Assembly: GCA_015295945.1 (NCBI GenBank)
Contig: DVED01000139.1
Span: 50,445 to 114,444 of the forward strand
DNA: 64,000 bases
Direction of reading: 5' to 3'
DNA from: Oscillatoriales cyanobacterium M59_W2019_021
Lineage (GTDB): Bacteria; Cyanobacteriota; Cyanobacteriia; Cyanobacteriales; Geitlerinemataceae
Shown here piece by piece: positions 26,284 through 34,564 of this stretch. Numbering within the stretch: the stretch's first letter is position 1; every line of letters begins with the position of its first letter. The notes under the pieces were generated by a model. It had not been told where the DNA came from, ran no database searches, and saw only the letters and a program-made list of their open reading frames with translations. Position numbers and translations under genes: made by a program.

Positions 26284-28101
26284 ATGGGCGATACAATCAG
26301 GGCATCGGAACGCGGATTACAACTGATCGACATCGCCAGACGCCGTAAGGGTTGGACGAAATACAGCAGTCCGATTTGGTGGGACACTGCCCATACGTCC
26401 AAGGCGACACTCAGTCGATTTTTGGCAGGGCATCGCATCGAACGGGAAACCTTTATCGAGATTTGCGCGGCAGTGGGGATTCCCAACTGGCAGGATATTG
26501 TCGATCTCTCGCCGGAACCGATCGATCCGGATCTGGAGCGAGATTACCGACGAGCCACGGGTGAAAGCGGCACCCCAACGAAAACGGTTTCCATCGGCTA
26601 CAGCGATCGCCATCCCAGCCAAAACATCGCGCGGCAATTTTACCGAGCGTTTCGAGACGCGGGATATCACCCCTTTCTCATCGGCGACGATCGCCAGCGG
26701 GGGTTCACCTGGACGCAAACTTTAGATTCGGCATTGCAACAGAGCGATTATTTGTTGCTGCTGCTCGATCGAGAGGGTGCCAAAAGCGAGATGGTGACGG
26801 AAGTGGTGCAGCGAGCCAAAGAGAGCGATCGTCCGCCGGAAATCTTGCCGATTTGCGTCGATTTACCGGAGATAGGGTTTCTCAATCCGGATCTGCAAGG
26901 TCACTTGCAACCCATCAAACCGCTCGATTGGAGTTTTTCGGGAGATAACCGCAATGTCGTTCGGGAGGTGTTCGATTCGATCGCCCAATCCCGTTCCTGG
27001 CGGCGATCGGAAAACGACATCGCACCCATTATCGACGCGGGATCGACCCATAGCACCCCGCCGTTACCCACTGCCGCACCGGAACTGGAATTGCCCAACG
27101 GACAAGTGGAACTGGTGTCGCAGTTTTACATTCCCCGTCCGCCGATGGAAACGCGGGCGATGGAATTTGTCACCCAACCGGGGGCGTTGATTCGGATTAA
27201 AGCGCCCCGCCAAATGGGTAAAACCTCGTTGATGGCGCGGTTGCTGGCGCACGCCGAACGGTGCGGACACCGTAAAGTTTCCCTCAGTTTTCAATTGGCA
27301 GATGCGAGTGTTTTTACCGATTTAGATCGATTTTTACAGTGGTTTTGTGCCAGCATCGGACGCCGCTTAAAACTGGAAAATCGGTTAAGCGAATATTGGG
27401 ATGAAATTTTCGGCAGTAAAGATAATTGCACGGCGTATTTTGAGGAATATGTGTTACCGGAATTAGATGCGCCGTTGGTGTTGGGATTGGATGAGGTCGA
27501 TCGGGTGTTTCAATATCCGGCGATCGCGGGGGATTTTTTCGGGTTGTTGCGAGCTTGGCACGAAGATGCGAAAAATCGCGAGATTTGGCGCAAATTACAT
27601 TTAGTGGTGGTGCATTCGACTGAAGTTTACGTGCCGATGGATTTGAATCAATCTCCGTTTAATGTGGGGTTGCCCGTAGAGTTACCGGAGTTTTCGTCCC
27701 AACAAGTTGAAGAGTTGGCAAAGCGGCACGGATTGAATTGGCAAACCTCTCAAGTCACTCGTTTAATGGAGATGGTGGGAGGACATCCCTATTTGGTTCG
27801 ACTGGCACTCTATCATGTAGCAAAAGGCGATTTATCCTTAGATGAATTTTGGAAAACTGCCCCCAGTTTATCCGGTTTGTATGGCGATCACCTGCGCCGT
27901 CACTGGTGGAATTTACAACAGTATCCCGACTTACTCGAGGCGATCAAACGGGTGGCGCGATCGCCGGAACCTATCCGTGTAGAAGCCATTTTAAGTTTCA
28001 AACTGTATAGCATGGGATTGGTGAGTGTGGGTAGCAATACAGTGACAATTAGCTGTCAGTTATATCGCCAATATTTTAGAAATTGCTTCGGCATCGATTG
28101 A
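26284..28101 (+). CDS. HTH - TIR-like - AAA-like ATPase protein
   Basis: A 605-residue protein. Residues 8-75 resemble the helix-turn-helix that heads many cyanobacterial NACHT/STAND proteins (SKATLSRFLAGHRIERETFIEICAAVGI). Residues 99-235 form a TIR-like domain (TVSIGYSDRHPS...LQQSDYLLLLLD). The position of the catalytic glutamate appears to be Val174 (KSEMVTEVV), so NADase activity is doubtful. Residues 275-600 form the AAA-like ATPase with APRQMGKT (307-314) and VLGLDEVD. Long stretches match the cyclase-TIR-AAA protein at 15989, for example SPFNVGLPVELPEF and GSKDNCTAYFEEY. It heads a three-gene run with gaps of 6 and 28 bp. ATP-dependent signalling or defence is an inference. Confidence 0.82.
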   Translation: MGDTIRASERGLQLIDIARRRKGWTKYSSPIWWDTAHTSKATLSRFLAGHRIERETFIEICAAVGIPNWQDIVDLSPEPIDPDLERDYRRATGESGTPTKTVSIGYSDRHPSQNIARQFYRAFRDAGYHPFLIGDDRQRGFTWTQTLDSALQQSDYLLLLLDREGAKSEMVTEVVQRAKESDRPPEILPICVDLPEIGFLNPDLQGHLQPIKPLDWSFSGDNRNVVREVFDSIAQSRSWRRSENDIAPIIDAGSTHSTPPLPTAAPELELPNGQVELVSQFYIPRPPMETRAMEFVTQPGALIRIKAPRQMGKTSLMARLLAHAERCGHRKVSLSFQLADASVFTDLDRFLQWFCASIGRRLKLENRLSEYWDEIFGSKDNCTAYFEEYVLPELDAPLVLGLDEVDRVFQYPAIAGDFFGLLRAWHEDAKNREIWRKLHLVVVHSTEVYVPMDLNQSPFNVGLPVELPEFSSQQVEELAKRHGLNWQTSQVTRLMEMVGGHPYLVRLALYHVAKGDLSLDEFWKTAPSLSGLYGDHLRRHWWNLQQYPDLLEAIKRVARSPEPIRVEAILSFKLYSMGLVSVGSNTVTISCQLYRQYFRNCFGID

Positions 28102-28107
28102 AAACTC

Positions 28108-30552
28108 ATGACCTTTCATTACTATCAAGTTGGAGGAAGCGTACCCCTCGACTCGCCGACTTACATCTACCGTCAAGCTGATGAGGATTTATATCGAGGG
28201 TTGAAAGCAGGAGAATTTTGCTACGTTCTCAATTCCCGACAGATGGGAAAATCTAGTTTGCGGGTGCGAACGATGCAGCGATTGCAAGCTGAAGGCATTG
28301 CTTGTGCCAGTATTGATTTGATGCGAATTGGCAGTAAAGATATTACGCCCGATCGATGGTATTTAAGTTTTTTATCCCAACTTGCCAACATTTTTTCGCT
28401 ATCCATTAGTCCTCGCAGCAAGTTAAAAGCTTGGTGGCAAGAGTTAGAAGGGTTTTCGCCCTTGCATCGTTTTGAAGCCTTTTTAGAAGAGGAATTATTG
28501 GTGGAAATTGACGATCGCCCGATCGTTATTTTTATCGATGAGATTGATAGTATTCTTCGGTTAAACTTCTCTTGTGACGATTTTTTTGGATTTATTTGTT
28601 CTTGTTATAATCGCCGTGCCGAAAATCAAGCTTATCGTCGGTTGACTTTTTCATTTTTAGGCGTTGCGACCCCTTACGATCTCATTTGCGATCACCAAAA
28701 TCAATCTTTTAATATCGGTCGGGCGATCGAACTAACGGGATTTCAAAAACACGAAATTACGCCTCTATTTCAAGGACTTCAAGGCAAGGCAATTCAACCA
28801 AATGTGGTACTATCTGCCGTTCTCGATTGGACGGGAGGACAGCCGTTTCTCACCCAAAAACTGTGCAAACTCATTCAGAGTTATCCTTTGCCAATTTCGG
28901 CGGGAATGGAAGCCGATATCGTTGCTAATATCGTTCGATCGAACATTCTGGAAAACTGGGAATCCCAAGACGAACCTACCCATCTCAAACATATTCGCGA
29001 TCGCCTCACCTTTGCCAACAAACCTTATCTGTTAAAACTCTACCGTCAAATTTTACAACGGGGCGAAATTCCCGCAGATAATAAACTCGAATCTCTCGAA
29101 CTTCAGCTTTCGGGTGCAGTCGTCAAACAAGATGGAAAGCTGAGAATTTACAACCGAATTTATGCTGAAATTTTCAATCTAGATTGGGTGGCAGAAGTAT
29201 CGGAAAGCGATGATAAACCTCTATTCACTTTGAACGATCCGGATTTGCAGTGGATCGAACGAGAAGTTACCGCACCCCTGATTTCACAACCGCCGATTTT
29301 TGCGATCGAATCCGAATCGATCGACGATCGAAAAATTGATGACGAACAACTGATTTACGATCATTGGATCTATTGGGTCGATCGAGAATTACCATCTCAG
29401 ACGATCGAGCGGTTTCGCCAACTGTTTATTATCGGGGCAAATTATCCCGATCAAAATATCGAAAAAGCACTGTACAAACTAGTTTTATTTGTCGATGGAA
29501 CGTCAAATTTTAAGAATTTAATCTATCGATGTTGTATGATTATCATAAATCACTGGTTTAGTCAGAGAAAGCGATCGGCAATTGTCGAACTCGTTCGCAT
29601 CTTAGAAGAAGAAAATTCTCCCCAAAAAATCGTCAATTCTTTATCGGGTTGTGCCGCTCGCGTGCAAGAGTTGAGCGCTTCATTTATCCACAGTGAGGAA
29701 TTCAAACAGCTAAAACGCTGGGCGGCAATTCAAGGAAAAAGAGACGATCAATCTTTTTCGCAGAAAAAACCGTTAATTCAACTGATCGATCGATATCCGT
29801 ATCTCGATCCCGATGCGTTGATATCGCAAAATAGTTCGATCGAAGAACGGCAAGTGCTTTGCAAACTTTTACAAAAGCGCCAGCGTAAATTTGAAGCCAA
29901 TCTGTTTCGCTACGCCAAATATTTATTCAACGATAAAACGCCCGTCATTTTGCAGCCCAATCCTACGCTGCTAAGAGAAGATAAACTAGCAAAAGCGCTG
30001 CAAGAGTTTATGGGGAAAGTGGAAAATTCGAGTAATTATAAGGCGATATCACGTCAATTTTTAAGCCAGCTTAAAAGTCGAGCGTCATCTTACAAAGAGT
30101 TTAAGTCACAGCTTTACGAATACTTGATTTCCAATATCGATCCTCGGTATGGCAAACATCATTTCTACCAAAAACTCGATCGCCAGCTATCCCAAATTTT
30201 ACCCGAAAGTAACGATCGACCGTTAACTAAAATTTTGGTGATGCAAACCTGCCATCAATTATTCGAGTTTTTGGTTGCCAGTCCTACCGATTTGAAAAAT
30301 TTTCAACTGTTTATCGATTTAACCGGAAATCTAGGCATTACCAAAACTATGGGACTTTTACTTAAAATATCTTTACTTTCTCACGGGATCGATCCCCAGT
30401 CGATAAGCAATTTAGAAAAACGATTTTCCATCTTGTTCAAGCATTACGAAAATGATAGTATTGAAGAACGAGCTTGGCTGATCGAAACCTTAGAAAATTT
30501 AAACGTGGCGCTGGCAACAAATTTTAGTAAAATCGATATTTCAGTTTTCTAA
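28108..30552 (+). CDS. AAA-like ATPase fused to a large C-terminal domain of unknown function
   Basis: An 814-residue protein. Residues 5-350 are an AAA-like (AAA_35-type) domain: YQVGGSVPLDSPTYIYRQAD, the P-loop NSRQMGKSS (42-50), Walker B VIFIDEIDS, and GQPFLTQKLCKLI. Residues about 411-814 (starting DEQLIYDHWIYWVDRELP) are a mainly helical region with FRQLFIIGANYPD, RCCMIIINHWF, YEYLISNIDP and ERRFSILF-like blocks. From memory these match a stand-alone conserved cyanobacterial protein of unknown function. Its ATG lies 6 bp after the HTH-TIR-AAA stop. It is probably a STAND-like switch whose C-terminus replaces the usual WD40/TPR sensor. No enzymatic motif is visible in the C-terminal part. 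Confidence 0.72.
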   Translation: MTFHYYQVGGSVPLDSPTYIYRQADEDLYRGLKAGEFCYVLNSRQMGKSSLRVRTMQRLQAEGIACASIDLMRIGSKDITPDRWYLSFLSQLANIFSLSISPRSKLKAWWQELEGFSPLHRFEAFLEEELLVEIDDRPIVIFIDEIDSILRLNFSCDDFFGFICSCYNRRAENQAYRRLTFSFLGVATPYDLICDHQNQSFNIGRAIELTGFQKHEITPLFQGLQGKAIQPNVVLSAVLDWTGGQPFLTQKLCKLIQSYPLPISAGMEADIVANIVRSNILENWESQDEPTHLKHIRDRLTFANKPYLLKLYRQILQRGEIPADNKLESLELQLSGAVVKQDGKLRIYNRIYAEIFNLDWVAEVSESDDKPLFTLNDPDLQWIEREVTAPLISQPPIFAIESESIDDRKIDDEQLIYDHWIYWVDRELPSQTIERFRQLFIIGANYPDQNIEKALYKLVLFVDGTSNFKNLIYRCCMIIINHWFSQRKRSAIVELVRILEEENSPQKIVNSLSGCAARVQELSASFIHSEEFKQLKRWAAIQGKRDDQSFSQKKPLIQLIDRYPYLDPDALISQNSSIEERQVLCKLLQKRQRKFEANLFRYAKYLFNDKTPVILQPNPTLLREDKLAKALQEFMGKVENSSNYKAISRQFLSQLKSRASSYKEFKSQLYEYLISNIDPRYGKHHFYQKLDRQLSQILPESNDRPLTKILVMQTCHQLFEFLVASPTDLKNFQLFIDLTGNLGITKTMGLLLKISLLSHGIDPQSISNLEKRFSILFKHYENDSIEERAWLIETLENLNVALATNFSKIDISVF

Positions 30553-30580
30553 ACCTTCTCGATCTCTGGCAAATTGAATT

Positions 30581-33100
30581 ATGGCTGATTATCAATATCA
30601 AGTTGGAGGCAGTTTAACCCTCGAATCGCCAACTTACGTCTGGCGACAAGCGGATGAGGATTTATACCGGGGGTTAAAAGCGGGAGAATATTGTTACGTT
30701 CTCAATTCCCGGCAAATGGGAAAATCTAGCTTGCGGGTGCGAACGATGCAGCGATTGCAAGCGGAAGGTGTTGCCTGTGCGGCGATCGATTTGACGCGCA
30801 TTGGATCTCAGCAAGTTTCCTTGGAACAGTGGTATGCGGGAATTGTTAGAAATCTGTGGAGTAGCTTTAATTTAACCAAAAAAGTTAACCTTCGTAGTTG
30901 GTGGCGCGAGCAAGATTATCTGTCTTCTGTCCAACGCCTCAGTGAATTTATTGAAGATGTAATTTTAGAAGAAGTTTCCCAGAATATTGTTATTTTTATC
31001 GATGAAATTGATAGCGTTCTCAGTCTCGGGTTTAACGTCGATGATTTCTTTAAATTAATTCGGTTTTGCTTTAACGAACGAGCCTCGAATCGAACATATA
31101 GCCGCCTCAGCTTTGCCTTACTCGGTGTTGCCTCTCCTGCCGATCTCGTTGCCTTACTTGGCACGAATTCCGCTGAAAATTCTACTCCAACGAGAAACCT
31201 CGGGACACCATTTAATATCGGCGTCCCCATCGAACTAACCGGATTTCATTGGCGAAATATGAGACCTTTGTGTTGGGGAATCGAGAGACAAGCTAGACAA
31301 CCTGAAGTCCTACTTTCAGAAGTTTATAAATGGACGAGAGGACAACCTTTTTTGACGCAAAAAATTTGCAAGATCGTTCAGACTTACGAACAGCAGATCG
31401 CAGCAGGAGAAGAAAGTCGAGTTATCGAAAATATCGTTCGATCGCAAATTGTTGAAAATTGGGGATCTCAAGACGAACCCGAACATTTAAGAACGATTCG
31501 CGATCGCCTGTTACTGGGCAAATATAAAGACAAATTACTGCATCTGTACCAGAAAATTCTTCGCCACGGAGCCATTGAGTTTGAGAATACACCCGAACAA
31601 TTAGAATTACGTCTGACGGGTTTGGTAGTTCACAGCAACGGCAAGTTAAAAGTGTTTAACCGAGTTTATGCTGCGGTTTTCGACCAAGCTTGGCTGAACC
31701 CAATTTTAGAAGCAGAGAAAGCTACAAAACCTGCACCTATTGAGATCGTGTCGCTTTCTCTGCAACTCGATGGCGATCTCCCGATTTCTGAATGCGGACT
31801 GGACTACATCCGACTGCAACAACTTCTGGCGACGCAACAATGGCGTGATGCCGATCTCGAAACGCGAGATTTGATGCTGCAAGCGGTCAATCGACACGGT
31901 GCAGGTGACTTCAGACCCGAGGATTTTCAACACTTTCCCCGTACTGATTTACGAACGATCGATCGCCTTTGGAATCAAGCTAGCAAAGGACGTTTTGGCT
32001 TCGGCATTCAAGCTCGAATTTGGCAGGAAGTCCGAGATCGGGGTGGGTCAGACTTCCAAATCAAGGATCGTTTCGGCGATCGATTGGAATGGCGATCTCG
32101 TCGGTTCTGGAAACCTTACCCTAGTCTCAACTTTACCCTAGATGCACCCGAAGGACACCTGCCGATGGCGTGGACGGGTTATTCTGGCAATGACAGTCGG
32201 GTAACGGAATTGAAGATTTTCTTCGATCGATTCGCAACGTGCGATCGAGATGCTGCCAACTCAAGCAACCCTGAAGCCGATCTCCTCCTTCCCCAAAAGA
32301 TTGATTACACCCGACTCCGCTACCTCCTCACCGCCGGACAATGGCAATCTGCCAATCTCGAAACCCAGCGAATTTTACTCAAAATCGTCGATCGCGTGGC
32401 TGAAAATTCCTGGCGATTGGAAGATGTGGGGAATTTGACAGACGGAGATTTGCACGTTCTCGATCGCCTGTGGACTCAATACAGCGACGGACGTTTCGGC
32501 TTCAGCATCCAACAGCAAATTTGGCAAAACCTCGCCATCATTCGATCGACCTCTCAACGCATCGAACAGTTTATTCAGCTTGTGGGATGGCGAGACAGTC
32601 GTCACTGGAAATCTTGGGATTGTCTCACCTTCTCATTGAAATCCCCCGCCGGACACCTTCCCAGTTTCGTCGCTCCCCCAGCAGGTGGAGTCTCTCAGTC
32701 GTTATTGCTTTCCTACTTCCTGGGACGCTGGGAAGAGTGCCAGAAGCAGCAACGCAACGCCGCCACCACATTGGATCGGTTACCCGATTTTGCCGGAGGC
32801 ATCCACTGCACCCCCCTCAAGCACTTTCTTCTCGGTCAGCAGTGGCAGGCAGCTGAAAAGGAAACCGTCGAACAAATCCTGAAAATCGCCGGGTGTCCAA
32901 CCCCCGGACAACTGTCTGTCGAGGCAATCGAACGCTTACCCTGCGAAGCTTTACTCGGTCTCGATCGCCTGTGGGTCAGTGCAACTCAGAGTCAGAGTTG
33001 GATCTGGTTGAGTTTCCGGAACCAACCCCGTCATATTTGGGGAAAACTCCTTCCCGCATTGTTTGCTAAATTGACCAATTGTTACGCATCAGACAAGTGA
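30581..33100 (+). CDS. AAA-like ATPase with three C-terminal GUN4 repeats
   Basis: An 839-residue protein. Residues 5-385 repeat the AAA-like module of the previous gene almost word for word at the N-terminus (ADEDLYRGLKAGEYCYVLNS, then RQMGKSSLRVRTMQRLQAEG). Then come GUN4 domains at about 405-535 (DYIRLQQLLATQQWRDAD, GRFGFGIQARIWQEV, PEGHLPMA), 574-693 (DYTRLRYLLTAGQWQSAN, GRFGFSIQQQIW, AGHLPSF) and a shortened one at 742-835 (LKHFLLGQQWQAAEKET, LDRLWV). GUN4 binds porphyrins such as Mg-protoporphyrin IX. In fusion proteins it may act as a tetrapyrrole or light/ROS sensor. It ends the three-gene run, 28 bp after the preceding stop. Three GUN4 copies on one ATPase is unusual. Confidence 0.85.
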   Translation: MADYQYQVGGSLTLESPTYVWRQADEDLYRGLKAGEYCYVLNSRQMGKSSLRVRTMQRLQAEGVACAAIDLTRIGSQQVSLEQWYAGIVRNLWSSFNLTKKVNLRSWWREQDYLSSVQRLSEFIEDVILEEVSQNIVIFIDEIDSVLSLGFNVDDFFKLIRFCFNERASNRTYSRLSFALLGVASPADLVALLGTNSAENSTPTRNLGTPFNIGVPIELTGFHWRNMRPLCWGIERQARQPEVLLSEVYKWTRGQPFLTQKICKIVQTYEQQIAAGEESRVIENIVRSQIVENWGSQDEPEHLRTIRDRLLLGKYKDKLLHLYQKILRHGAIEFENTPEQLELRLTGLVVHSNGKLKVFNRVYAAVFDQAWLNPILEAEKATKPAPIEIVSLSLQLDGDLPISECGLDYIRLQQLLATQQWRDADLETRDLMLQAVNRHGAGDFRPEDFQHFPRTDLRTIDRLWNQASKGRFGFGIQARIWQEVRDRGGSDFQIKDRFGDRLEWRSRRFWKPYPSLNFTLDAPEGHLPMAWTGYSGNDSRVTELKIFFDRFATCDRDAANSSNPEADLLLPQKIDYTRLRYLLTAGQWQSANLETQRILLKIVDRVAENSWRLEDVGNLTDGDLHVLDRLWTQYSDGRFGFSIQQQIWQNLAIIRSTSQRIEQFIQLVGWRDSRHWKSWDCLTFSLKSPAGHLPSFVAPPAGGVSQSLLLSYFLGRWEECQKQQRNAATTLDRLPDFAGGIHCTPLKHFLLGQQWQAAEKETVEQILKIAGCPTPGQLSVEAIERLPCEALLGLDRLWVSATQSQSWIWLSFRNQPRHIWGKLLPALFAKLTNCYASDK

Positions 33101-33207
33101 GTCAATCGGTGAGTCAAAACCGATCGATTTATTGCGACAAATATTGAAGCATTTCGCCTCGAAAACCCTCTTATCGTAGAAATAGAAATCCGAAAGCACT
33201 GGAGGGA

Positions 33208-34176
33208 ATGATGTTCGCACTAACTGTTGACTCCGCCAAACAATTCGCACGCGATCGGTTCCAAAAAACCGCGATCGTCTTAGCCGCAACGTCTGCCTTA
33301 GCTTGGCTTCCCAATTTAGCACCCGTTGCCGCTCAATCGAAACCCAATCTTCCCAAAATTCCGATCGTTCGCGAAGAACTCACCCCGCAAGAATTAACCG
33401 TTTACGAACGAGCCGAAGCCGATCTTCCTGAAGATTACTATATTTTATACCGCATTGTCGAACTCATGGCTCGCGTTAACGATCTCGACGATTTACCCTG
33501 GCGGGTGGCAATTTCTACCGTCGATGAAGAGTCTGGCGATTGTATTAATGCGTTTGCCAGCCAAGCAAATCTAATTTATTTTTGCAAAGGAATGCTCGAT
33601 CGATTAGCTGGAGATGTCTCGGCGGTGGCTTGCGTGGTGGGTCACGAAATGGCACATCACCAACTGCAACACATTCCTACTGGGGTGGCAGCATGGGATA
33701 AAGGATTTGAAGAAATCGAAAAAATTGAAGATGAAGAAGATCGCCAGGAACGCATAGAAGCATTCATCGAACAGATGGAGGAATTGAGCCGCACTCAAGA
33801 GTTAGAAGCCGATGCGATGGGATATCAATACGCAACCGCAGCGGGTTTTGAGCCGGAAGGTTGCTTGCGTGTGATGCGCGTTTTATCCCGATTGCCGGGA
33901 AGTTTAATCGAGCGATCGCACCCCACTGCTCCGGCTCGGATTGAAGCGATTCAAGGCTTAATTGAAGCGTCATCTTCTGCAACGATCGAAGTAACGACAA
34001 TCGATCGAACTGACAACTTAGAACCGCTCACCTATTCCTGGTTGGAAGAAGAAAAACTATTGCGCGTCGATTCCGATCGCGGCGGTTCGTTCGTGGAAGA
34101 CTGGGAAAATCGATTCGGTCAAAACTCGGAAGAAGGTGAAGATCCTGTCGTTGAGACGGTTTCAACGTCCCAATAA
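33208..34176 (+). CDS. M48-family metalloprotease, exported
   Basis: A 322-residue protein. It has an N-terminal hydrophobic segment (IVLAATSALAWLPNLAPVAA) ending AQS, consistent with a signal peptide or anchor. The zinc motif is HEMAHH (His146, Glu147, His150), with the third ligand in ELEADAMGYQYA. This M48B-like (BepA/LoiP-like) group degrades or refolds envelope proteins. GGAGGGA precedes the ATG at 33208; an ATG one codon later also fits. The C-terminus has a Glu-rich insert (EEIEKIEDEEDRQERIEAF) next to the active site and an acidic tail. It is 107 bp after the AAA-GUN4 gene and may not belong to that run. Confidence 0.87.
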   Translation: MMFALTVDSAKQFARDRFQKTAIVLAATSALAWLPNLAPVAAQSKPNLPKIPIVREELTPQELTVYERAEADLPEDYYILYRIVELMARVNDLDDLPWRVAISTVDEESGDCINAFASQANLIYFCKGMLDRLAGDVSAVACVVGHEMAHHQLQHIPTGVAAWDKGFEEIEKIEDEEDRQERIEAFIEQMEELSRTQELEADAMGYQYATAAGFEPEGCLRVMRVLSRLPGSLIERSHPTAPARIEAIQGLIEASSSATIEVTTIDRTDNLEPLTYSWLEEEKLLRVDSDRGGSFVEDWENRFGQNSEEGEDPVVETVSTSQ

Positions 34177-34242
34177 AGAAAAGTAATTTGATTCAAATCG
34201 CACCAATTTTTCACATAGAAAGCAGAAACAATCGAGGTCATC

Positions 34243-34443
34243 ATGTTAGAACTTCTCGTGGGATTTACCTTAATCGGATCGTTCGCCGCTAGTGTGATAA
34301 ATCCTCCCCAAAAGCCGAAACCCAAGCCGTCAGAATCCTTGAAAACCCTAGAAGCCATGTTACTGGTTGCCGTTCTCGATAAATCGTTTAACGATACCGA
34401 TCGCGAGAAAATAAACAAGGCGATCGAAGCACTCAAATCGTAA
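34243..34443 (+). CDS. Small membrane protein of unknown function
   Basis: A 66-residue protein. It has one N-terminal hydrophobic helix (LELLVGFTLIGSFAASVI), a proline/lysine hinge (PPQKPKPKPSES) and a soluble amphipathic C-terminus (LEAMLLVAVLDKSFNDTDREKINKAIEAL). GAGGT lies about 5 bases before the ATG. Codon use fits the surroundings. It follows the M48 protease by 66 bp and might be its small partner. I recognise no family. Confidence 0.6.
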   Translation: MLELLVGFTLIGSFAASVINPPQKPKPKPSESLKTLEAMLLVAVLDKSFNDTDREKINKAIEALKS

Positions 34444-34458
34444 ACATCACGCTAGCAT

Positions 34459-34526
34459 TTAGCTGTTAGTTATTAGCTCCTCTATCTTGAATTCAATCGC
34501 ACCATTTTCTGATTTCTAACAGCTAA
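34459..34526. repeat. Inverted repeat before the ABC exporter gene
   Basis: TTAGCTGTTAG (34459-34469) and its exact complement CTAACAGCTAA (34516-34526) are 46 bp apart. AGCTGTTAG-like words also occur at about 42145-42175, so this belongs to a short repeat family. It could end the small membrane protein transcript. Confidence 0.45.
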
Positions 34527-34564
34527 TTATTTTCTTTCGTATTCCTTCTCGATCGGACTTACTT

